Assembly: GCA_016207225.1 (NCBI GenBank)
Contig: JACQQB010000048.1
Coordinates: forward strand, 1-11,430
Length of the DNA: 11,430 bases
DNA from: Microcaldota archaeon
Lineage (GTDB): Archaea > Micrarchaeota > Micrarchaeia > Burarchaeales > JACQQB01
Direction: 5' to 3'
Position 1 is the stretch's first letter, and the number at the start of each line of letters is the position of its first letter. Positions 6,247 to 11,430 of this stretch are shown piece after piece. Below the pieces are notes generated by a model, which made no database searches, was not told the DNA's origin, and was given only the letters and a program-made list of their open reading frames with translations. Position numbers and translations under genes: made by a program.

Positions 6247-7407
6247 CTATGCTCTTTTGAATATATGTACGCAGCAGGTTGCACCGCTGCCACCGACATT
6301 GTGGGTTAAGCCGATTTCCGGGTCCTCAACCTGCCTTCCTTTTGCTGCGCCACGCAACTGCCACATTATTTCAACCGCCTGCTTGACTCCGGTTGCACCG
6401 ACAGGATGACCGCAGCCCTTCAAGCCGCCTGAAGTGTTAATGCTTATTTCGGAGTTTAAGGCTGTTTTGCCTTCCTGAGTTGCCTTCCCGCCTTCGCCTT
6501 TCTTGAAGAAACCTAAATCTTCTATTGCCATCAATTCAGCGATTGTGAAGCAGTCATGCACTTCAGCCACATCTATGTCTTTAGGCTTGAGTTTGGCCAT
6601 CTCGAATGCCTTTTTAGCAGCGATTTTAGTAGCCTTAAGCTCAGTTAGTGAGTCCCTGCTGTGGAGTGCGATTGCATCGCTTGCCTGAGCACTTGCAATG
6701 ATTTCTACTGCTGAATCAGTGTGTTTCTTGGCTTTGTCCAAAGGCATTAGGATTAACGCAGCAGCACCGTCAGTTATAGGACTGCAGTCGAATATCTTGA
6801 GTGGTGAGGCAATTATCTTGGATTTCATAACGTCTTCCAGAGTAATTTCTTTCTGAAAGTGTGCATAGGGATTTTTAGCTGCGTTGGCATGATTCTTAAC
6901 AGCTACCTGGGCCATTTGTTCTTCAGTTGTCCCGTATTCGTACATGTGCCTTTTTGCCATGAGTGCATACAGAGCAGGGAATGTTGCCCCCATGAAGAGT
7001 TCCCATTCCTGGTCTCCTGCCCCACCAAGGGCAATCGCCGCATCGCTTACGCTTACATCTGTCATTTTTTCTACTCCGCCAACAACCACAACATCATGCA
7101 TTCCGCTAGCAACTGCCATGTAGCCCTGCCTTAAAGCCACGCTCCCGCTTGCGCAGGCAGCTTCAACCCTTGTTGCGGCAATCGGGTTTAGCCCCATAAA
7201 ATCGGCAATCAGTGCTGCGACATGCTCCTGGTTTACAAACCTGCCGGCTGCCATTGTGCCGCTGTATAAAGCATCGATTTCATCCCCGTGCAGGTTTGCA
7301 TCTTCAACTGCCTTGGTCCCTGCTTCTATTATTAAATCCCTAAAACCGCGAGACCAGAGCTCGCCAAACCTGCTCATTCCGCCTCCAACTATTGCTACTC
7401 TTCGCAT
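6247..7407 (-). CDS. Acetoacetyl-CoA thiolase (archaeal SCP2-like)
   Basis: Condenses two acetyl-CoA into acetoacetyl-CoA, the first step of the mevalonate route. Numbered from ATG 7407 the protein has 386 residues. The nucleophile is C85 in [14 protein letters not shown] places H284 and a second cysteine (C286); [10 protein letters not shown] places H334; [14 protein letters not shown] is the C-terminal loop. The absence of the classical CxG second-cysteine motif and the HDCF element mark the SCP2-like archaeal class. The condensation is unfavourable alone, and the neighbouring synthase and DUF35 genes suggest substrate channelling. ATG 7407 is preferred because GTGAT lies five bases upstream and homologues begin near [11 protein letters not shown] 7416 would add three residues and overlap the synthase stop codon as GTGA. 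Confidence 0.93.
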   Translation of the reverse strand: MRRVAIVGGGMSRFGELWSRGFRDLIIEAGTKAVEDANLHGDEIDALYSGTMAAGRFVNQEHVAALIADFMGLNPIAATRVEAACASGSVALRQGYMAVASGMHDVVVVGGVEKMTDVSVSDAAIALGGAGDQEWELFMGATFPALYALMAKRHMYEYGTTEEQMAQVAVKNHANAAKNPYAHFQKEITLEDVMKSKIIASPLKIFDCSPITDGAAALILMPLDKAKKHTDSAVEIIASAQASDAIALHSRDSLTELKATKIAAKKAFEMAKLKPKDIDVAEVHDCFTIAELMAIEDLGFFKKGEGGKATQEGKTALNSEISINTSGGLKGCGHPVGATGVKQAVEIMWQLRGAAKGRQVEDPEIGLTHNVGGSGATCCVHIFKRA

Positions 7408-7412
7408 AAAAA

Positions 7413-8453
7413 TCACAAACTCTTTAGCTTACGCTTATGTTTAACGTATAACCCATAATCTAGGTATTCTTTATCATTGACATAATCCTGTACTGTGGGT
7501 GCATTGCCCCGCTTAGTAAGAATGTTCTTGGTTACAAGGATGCTCATTGCATCGCTTCCTGCCCCGCTTCCGAAAGAAACTGCCAAAATCCTATCTCCTG
7601 GTTTAGCAACATCCAGAACAGATGCTAGGCCGAGAAGTGTTGCACCAGAGTAAGTGTTCCCGATGTAGGGAGTAAGTAGGCCCTGCTTTAGCTTCTCAGG
7701 TTCAAAACCGAGCATTTTGGCCGCTTGTAAAGGGAATTTTGCATTAGGCTGGTGGAATACGACATAGTCAAAATCTTTTGTTTTTAGGTTGAGTTTTTCC
7801 ATCAGTGCTTTGGAGTTATTGACCACATGCTTGAAATAAGCAGGCTCCCCAGTAAACCTGCCTCCGTGGGAAGGGAATTCGGCCATTGGCCTGCGCCAGA
7901 AATCAGGTGTATCGGTCGTGTAGGAGCACATTCCTTCAATTTCTGCAATTACATCCTTTTGTCCGATGATAAAGGCTGCGCCACCTGCACCTGCAGAATA
8001 CTCTAAAGCATCGTTAGGCCTGCTCTGCGAAGTGTCTGCCCCTATCGCTAAGCCATACTTGATCATGTTTGAGGTAGTTAGGCCCAGGCAGCATTGTATT
8101 GCAGTGGTCCCAGCCTTACAGGCGAATTCGAAATCACATGCATTAGTGTAAGGAGAAGCGCCTATTGCCTCTGCTACGATGGTTGCAGTTGGCTTGACAG
8201 CATACGGATGGGATTCTGAACCTATGAATATGGCACCTATGTGCTTAGGGTCTATCTTGGCATATTTTATTGCGTTGCGAGCTGCTTCTGAAGAGAATGT
8301 GGCTGTATCTTCATCCACATCAGGCACTGCCTTTTCATTGATACCCAAGCCTCCTTTTATCCTGTGAGGCTCTTCTCCCCAGACCTTTGCTATTTCTTCA
8401 ACTTTAATCCTGTATTTAGGGACATATACTCCATAACCAACTATTCCGGACAT
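7413..8453 (-). CDS. Hydroxymethylglutaryl-CoA synthase (archaeal)
   Basis: Joins acetyl-CoA and acetoacetyl-CoA into HMG-CoA, the second step of the mevalonate pathway that feeds archaeal isoprenoid lipids. Numbered from ATG 8453 it has 346 residues, typical of the compact archaeal form. Catalytic residues are visible: E80 in GSESHPY, C112 in EFACKAGTT and H234 in [24 protein letters not shown] at the N-terminus, [17 protein letters not shown] (266-281, in part) and FGSGAGSDA near residue 295-303 are family blocks. GTG 8462 lies directly after the regulator's stop codon and would add three residues; neither start has a strong ribosome site, so translation may depend on coupling to the regulator gene. 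HMG-CoA reductase is not in the window. Confidence 0.95.
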   Translation of the reverse strand: MSGIVGYGVYVPKYRIKVEEIAKVWGEEPHRIKGGLGINEKAVPDVDEDTATFSSEAARNAIKYAKIDPKHIGAIFIGSESHPYAVKPTATIVAEAIGASPYTNACDFEFACKAGTTAIQCCLGLTTSNMIKYGLAIGADTSQSRPNDALEYSAGAGGAAFIIGQKDVIAEIEGMCSYTTDTPDFWRRPMAEFPSHGGRFTGEPAYFKHVVNNSKALMEKLNLKTKDFDYVVFHQPNAKFPLQAAKMLGFEPEKLKQGLLTPYIGNTYSGATLLGLASVLDVAKPGDRILAVSFGSGAGSDAMSILVTKNILTKRGNAPTVQDYVNDKEYLDYGLYVKHKRKLKSL

Positions 8454-8462
8454 ATTAAACAC

Positions 8463-9143
8463 TTAGATCTTTTTTAGAACTTCAGACATTTTCTTAATAT
8501 CCATCTTTGTAACTAACACCGGTATTCTTTCTTTTTGTGCCAATTTCAAAGCCAGCTTGTCTACACTTGTTATGCCGTGAAGAACGACTAGGCTTGGCTT
8601 CATTGGTGTTACTCTTATCACAACCATTGGCGACCTGCCTGTTGAAACTTTGGTAAAGATAAAGGCCCTTTCTGGGATTGCACCATAAAGCTTTGGAAAT
8701 TCTGTGTAGGAGATATCGATTATCACCTTGATACTGTCGATGAGAGTGAAACCGTAGACCTTTTTCTCAGCCAGCATGTCTTCATTTGCCACTGCTTTTG
8801 CCTCTACCAGCTTGGCAAAGTCTATGCCGCTTATAGCTCTTGCGAACTCGTGAACCTCGTAGGAGGTTGTTTCTTCTGTTGCTTCCCTGAATTTCTGGGC
8901 TACTGGGGAGCCTCTTCCGCCATCAATGTCCAATAAGGCGTTTACAAACCTTTTAATAACGGCAATTCCTGGAGATTTTCTCCTGTTGCTCTCATAATCA
9001 CTTATTGTTGAAGGGGATATGTTCAGGTGTTCACCCAGCTGGGCTTGAGTGATGCCAAAAATCTCACGCCACTTTTTCATCGTTCCCCCAGGGTCTTCGC
9101 TAAGGGCTATTTCTCCTGCTATGCGCATGCTTAACTTTTCCAT
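8463..9143 (-). CDS. Cro/C1-type HTH regulator, probable regulator of the mevalonate operon
   Basis: A 226-residue predicted transcription factor resembling the archaeal COG1709 group. Residues 22-56 form a Cro/C1 helix-turn-helix: ITQAQLGEHLNIS is the first half and SPSTISDYESNRR (43-55) the recognition helix. Residues from about 92 to 226 form a separate alpha/beta domain with VYGFTLIDSIKVIIDIS and VVLHGITSVDKLALKLAQ, which may sense a ligand or make dimers; the ligand is not known. It is the first gene of the operon containing HMG-CoA synthase, thiolase and DUF35, an arrangement seen in many archaea, so control of mevalonate synthesis is a reasonable inference. The ATG at 9143 follows GGTG at spacing five. 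The promoter and a palindromic candidate operator lie in the spacer upstream, which suggests autoregulation. Confidence 0.9.
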   Translation of the reverse strand: MEKLSMRIAGEIALSEDPGGTMKKWREIFGITQAQLGEHLNISPSTISDYESNRRKSPGIAVIKRFVNALLDIDGGRGSPVAQKFREATEETTSYEVHEFARAISGIDFAKLVEAKAVANEDMLAEKKVYGFTLIDSIKVIIDISYTEFPKLYGAIPERAFIFTKVSTGRSPMVVIRVTPMKPSLVVLHGITSVDKLALKLAQKERIPVLVTKMDIKKMSEVLKKI

Positions 9144-9196
9144 TTTAACACCGAAGTTTTACGTAGTTAGAGCGTAGGTAGTTATAGAGGAATAAG

Positions 9197-9204
9197 TATT
9201 AAAA
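9197..9204 (-). promoter_or_regulatory. A-box of the HTH/mevalonate operon
   Basis: Minus-strand TTTTAATA, preceded by a possible BRE (ATAACC). Transcription would begin about 26 bases downstream near 9175, giving a leader of about 30 bases that contains the GGTG ribosome site at 9149-9152. Confidence 0.6.
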
Positions 9205-9208
9205 GGTT

Positions 9209-9237
9209 ATCGAACATCGATTCGCCAATAAGCGAAT
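9209..9237. promoter_or_regulatory. Paired palindromes, candidate operator of the HTH regulator
   Basis: Two adjoining perfect inverted repeats: ATCGA-ACA-TCGAT at 9209-9221 and ATTCGC-caataa-GCGAAT at 9220-9237. A third overlapping pairing, CGAA-N6-TTCG, spans 9211-9224. They stand midway between the minus-strand A-box of the regulator gene and the plus-strand A-box of the lysine-rich gene, immediately upstream of both. Cro/C1-type proteins usually bind such dyads as dimers. Binding by the neighbouring regulator is inference. Confidence 0.55.
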
Positions 9238-9242
9238 AATCT

Positions 9243-9250
9243 GTTTTTAA
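9243..9250 (+). promoter_or_regulatory. A-box of the lysine-rich protein/PIN-ATPase operon
   Basis: TTTTTAAA centred near 9247. The expected start of transcription near 9273 is within a base or two of the ATG at 9275, so the first gene is probably read from a leaderless mRNA; no ribosome site precedes it. Confidence 0.6.
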
Positions 9251-9274
9251 AGCATTGGAAAGCATAAGTTTAGT

Positions 9275-9526
9275 ATGCAGGCACAGAAGAAGGAACAGCC
9301 TAAGCTTTTGCCAAAGGTTGAGTTTAGTTCTTATTTACTTGAGGGAGAAAAGAAGAAGGAACCAGTAGAAGCCGTGCCGAAAAGTGAAGGGATTATGGGC
9401 GGTGGCACGTTTGAGGATGTTGCTAGAAGGGAATATGAAAAAAGCGTTAAGATTGAGCTGAAAAGTATTTTAGCTAAAAAAAGCAAGAAGAAAAAAGGTA
9501 AGAAAAATAAAAAGAAAGGAAAGTAG
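9275..9526 (+). CDS. Lysine-rich small protein, function unknown
   Basis: An 83-residue protein of no recognised family. The N-terminal half carries LLPKVEFSSYLLEGE and a short Lys/Glu/Pro linker; the middle has GIMGGGTFEDVARREYEKSV (about 40-58), the most structured-looking part; the last 16 residues are almost entirely Lys with a few Gly, Ser and Asn. The tail would suit binding to RNA, DNA or an acidic partner. Its coding DNA from about 9473 to 9523 is an A-rich purine run. The gene opens the operon that continues with the PIN-ATPase-KH protein 27 bases later, so a partnership in RNA metabolism is conceivable. A promoter at the right distance supports the start and the reality of the gene. 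Confidence 0.65.
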   Translation: MQAQKKEQPKLLPKVEFSSYLLEGEKKKEPVEAVPKSEGIMGGGTFEDVARREYEKSVKIELKSILAKKSKKKKGKKNKKKGK

Positions 9527-9536
9527 AAACTACTTT
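9520..9536 (+). other. Stem-loop over the stop codon of the lysine-rich gene
   Basis: AAAGTAG-aaa-CTACTTT, seven-base perfect arms with a three-base loop. The left arm contains the TAG stop (9524-9526), and the right arm ends in a short T-run. It lies just before the GAGGT ribosome site (9542-9546) of the PIN-ATPase gene. It could attenuate read-through, mark RNA processing, or modulate the downstream start; with mostly A-U pairs it would be weak at high temperature. Confidence 0.45.
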
Positions 9537-9553
9537 TGAAAGAGGTTTTTTGA

Positions 9554-11122
9554 ATGAAAGTAATAGTGACAGATACAAGTGTGATAATTGATGGGAGAAT
9601 TACACAGTTGATTAAGAAAGGCGAGTTTAAAGGTGCAAGAGTTATTGTTCCTAATGCTGTTTTGGCAGAACTGGAACATCAGGCCAATTTAGGAAAGGAG
9701 ATAGGTTTTGCTGGTTTGGCAGAAGTTAGGGAATTGAATGAGTTAGGTAAGCAGGGTGTGATTGCTTTCCAATGCTTTGGTGAAAGGCCTACGATAGATG
9801 AGATCAGGGGCGCAAAGCTGGGAGACATAGACGCAAAAATCAGGGACATAGCAAAAAAGCTAAGGGCAACATTAATAACTTCAGACAAGGTTCAGAATGA
9901 GGTTGCAAAAGCAGAAGGTGTAGATGTACATTATATTGAAGTTGAAATAATTGAAAAAGAACTTGGTTTCAAGAAATATTTTGACAAAGACACCAGTTCA
10001 GTGCATCTGAAGGAAGGGACCATACCGTTGGCAAAGACAGGCAGGCCTGGAAGCATTAAGCTCGTGAAATTAGGCGAGAATAAAGTTGATAAAAAAGACT
10101 TGAGAGATATGTCAAAAGAAATTGTTGAAGCTGCGAGAAGGGGAGAGACCAATTGTTACATTGAGATTGACAGGAAGGGTGCAACTGTAGTGCAGTTGAA
10201 CGAGTATAGGATTACCATAACCAATCCACCTTTTTCAGATGGAGTCGAAATAACAATTGTAAGGCCTTTGGTGAAAATTTCTTTGGTTGAGTATAACTTA
10301 TCTGAAAAGTTAAGAGGCAGGTTCAGGGAAAGAGCTGAAGGAATAATAATATGCGGTTCTCCTGGAAGTGGAAAGAGTACCCTGGCTTCAGCACTGGCAG
10401 AGTATTATGCAAAGGAGAAGAATGCAATAGTTAAAACCTTAGAATCACCAAGGGATTTGCAGGTTATCGATGAGATTACCCAGTATGCCCCGTTGGAAGG
10501 GAGCTTTGAGAAGACTAGTGACATTTTGCTTTTAGTAAGACCGGACTACTCGATTTATGATGAGATCCGAAAGACGGAGGATTTTAAGATTTTTGCAGAC
10601 ATGCGCCTTGCAGGCATAGGGATGGTAGGGGTGTTGCATGCGAACAAGCCTATCGATGCTGTACAGAGGTTTATCGGAAGAGTGGATCTGGGAATGATAC
10701 CGCAAATAATAGACACGATTGTCTTTGTTAAGAACGGACAGGTGGGCAGGGTCTATGAGTTGGAGTTTAGCGTTAAAGTGCCGTATGGGATGACAGAGCA
10801 GGATTTAGCCAGGCCAGTGATAGAAATAGTGGATTTTGAGAGTGGAGAAGCCGAATACGAGATATATAAATTTGGTGATGAGACTGTTGTTTTCCCAATT
10901 CCTAAGAATTACAAAGTGCAGGCTAAAGAAGTTGTTCAGAAATTGCAGGGCATTATGCAATCCTACATTAAAAATGAGTTTAGGGTGGAGAGTTCTGGTG
11001 GGAGAGTCATACTTTATGTGAATGAGAGAGATGTGGCGAGCGTTATAGGTAAGAAGGGACAGAACATAAGCAAAATTGAGAAGAAATTGGGGGCCAGAAT
11101 TGAAGTTAGGGAGCTAAAATGA
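9554..11122 (+). CDS. PIN domain-ATPase-KH protein (COG1855 type)
   Basis: A 522-residue three-domain protein. Residues 1-130 form a PIN nuclease-like domain with acidic residues D7 (VTDTSVIIDG), E39/E41, D91/D93 (GDIDAKIRD) and D111 (ITSDK), a complete-looking metal site. Residues about 235-400 form a PilT/VirB11-like ATPase with Walker A GSPGSGKST at 268-276 and LLLVRPDYSIYDE at 325-337 near the Walker B position. The C-terminus has a KH-type RNA-binding motif, VIGKKGQNISKIEKKLG at 498-514. The combination implies ATP-driven action on RNA, perhaps as a ribonuclease, but the cellular role of this archaeal family is not established. It is somewhat shorter than the roughly 600 residues often seen. 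The ATG at 9554 follows GAGGT (9542-9546), and the stop overlaps the next gene as ATGA. Confidence 0.9.
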   Translation: MKVIVTDTSVIIDGRITQLIKKGEFKGARVIVPNAVLAELEHQANLGKEIGFAGLAEVRELNELGKQGVIAFQCFGERPTIDEIRGAKLGDIDAKIRDIAKKLRATLITSDKVQNEVAKAEGVDVHYIEVEIIEKELGFKKYFDKDTSSVHLKEGTIPLAKTGRPGSIKLVKLGENKVDKKDLRDMSKEIVEAARRGETNCYIEIDRKGATVVQLNEYRITITNPPFSDGVEITIVRPLVKISLVEYNLSEKLRGRFRERAEGIIICGSPGSGKSTLASALAEYYAKEKNAIVKTLESPRDLQVIDEITQYAPLEGSFEKTSDILLLVRPDYSIYDEIRKTEDFKIFADMRLAGIGMVGVLHANKPIDAVQRFIGRVDLGMIPQIIDTIVFVKNGQVGRVYELEFSVKVPYGMTEQDLARPVIEIVDFESGEAEYEIYKFGDETVVFPIPKNYKVQAKEVVQKLQGIMQSYIKNEFRVESSGGRVILYVNERDVASVIGKKGQNISKIEKKLGARIEVRELK

Positions 11123-11430
11123 TAGTAAAATTGGAAGAATACGAAAAGGCCCTGAACCTGGCTAAAGAAGCAATCTTGAAGGATGAGCTGATTATTTACC
11201 CGACTGATACTTTGTATGGGTTGGGGGCTAATGCCTTGAGTGAAAAGGCCATTGAGAAGGTTTTTGAGGCTAAAAAAAGAGAGAACAAGCCTGTTTCCAT
11301 AATGGTCGCTAATCTAGAGATGTTGAATGAATACTGCCGTGTTGATGAAAAACAGGAGAAGCTATTGCTGGAGTTGTTACCTGGCCCTTATACCATAATT
11401 CTTGGGAAAAAATATAATTTTTCAAAATTA
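11119..11430 (+). CDS. tsaC: Threonylcarbamoyl-AMP synthase, YrdC/Sua5 family (3' partial)
   Basis: The first 104 codons of a YrdC-domain protein, open to the end of the window. It makes threonylcarbamoyl-AMP from threonine, bicarbonate and ATP, the precursor of the t6A base next to the anticodon in tRNAs reading ANN codons. IIYPTDTLYGLGANA (25-39) is the hallmark nucleotide-binding segment; KKRENKPVSIMV (52-63) and LLPGPYTIIL (86-95) are the next two family blocks. Whether the gene is a short TsaC or a longer Sua5 with a C-terminal domain cannot be told here. The ATG at 11119 overlaps the PIN-ATPase stop codon (ATGA) and has GGGAG at 11110-11113, so it is translationally coupled to the upstream gene. 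Confidence 0.9.
   Translation, partial: MIVKLEEYEKALNLAKEAILKDELIIYPTDTLYGLGANALSEKAIEKVFEAKKRENKPVSIMVANLEMLNEYCRVDEKQEKLLLELLPGPYTIILGKKYNFSKL

Noticed and set aside
6503..8367. Several plus-strand open frames of about 60-90 codons inside the thiolase and HMG-CoA synthase genes
   Set aside because: They are antisense to strongly conserved enzymes and reflect their codon use; none has a promoter or family motif.
9473..9523. A-rich repeat-like run (AAAAAG/AAGAAG units) as a microsatellite or origin element
   Set aside because: It is explained as coding sequence for the lysine tail of the small protein; the units are irregular.
1..11430. CRISPR arrays, insertion sequences, integrase genes or attachment sites
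   Set aside because: No regularly spaced repeats, transposase or recombinase motifs, or flanking direct repeats were seen on either strand.

Overview
The window looks archaeal, with a base composition of roughly 40% G+C judged by eye. The grounds are an actinobacterial/archaeal-type inositol-1-phosphate synthase beside a CDP-alcohol phosphotransferase, the archaeal gene block HTH regulator - HMG-CoA synthase - SCP2-like thiolase - DUF35 zinc-ribbon protein, a PIN-ATPase-KH protein of the COG1855 type, TATA/A-box promoters, and Shine-Dalgarno sites of the GGTG/GAGGT kind. A euryarchaeote or a DPANN lineage fits; the sequence alone does not settle the phylum. No CRISPR array, transposase, integrase, rRNA or tRNA was seen, so this is ordinary chromosomal housekeeping DNA with a few poorly understood genes.

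Layout. (1) 1-2485, plus strand: a tightly overlapping polar-lipid operon made of inositol-1-phosphate synthase (5' end cut off), an IMPase-family phosphatase with a divergent active site, and a CDP-alcohol phosphotransferase. Together they could make archaetidylinositol from glucose 6-phosphate and CDP-archaeol. (2) 2486-3643, minus strand: a membrane-anchored PQQ/sorbosone-dehydrogenase-type beta-propeller whose stop codon abuts the lipid operon's stop codon. (3) 3766-4571, plus strand: a two-gene operon of a small zinc-ribbon protein and a RelA/SpoT-like HD hydrolase, followed by a T-tract and a five-tract G-quadruplex motif. (4) 4685-5770, minus strand: an unrecognised 361-residue protein with its own promoter. 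(5) 5816-9143, minus strand: the mevalonate-entry operon, transcribed in the order HTH regulator, HMG-CoA synthase, acetoacetyl-CoA thiolase, DUF35 protein. (6) 9275-11430, plus strand: a lysine-rich small protein, a PIN-ATPase-KH protein and the start of a threonylcarbamoyl-AMP synthase gene (3' end cut off).

Two parts of membrane-lipid biology meet here. The mevalonate operon supplies the isoprenoid chains of archaeal lipids, and the inositol operon makes a polar head group. The 131-base divergent spacer between the HTH gene and the lysine-rich gene carries two adjacent palindromes between two promoters, a plausible operator through which the HTH protein could control both the mevalonate operon and the RNA-linked operon on the other side.

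The main points for follow-up are the phosphatase as candidate for the archaetidylinositol-phosphate phosphatase step, its missing catalytic aspartate, the zinc-ribbon/HD pair, the G-quadruplex motif, the unrecognised 361-residue protein, and the palindromic spacer.
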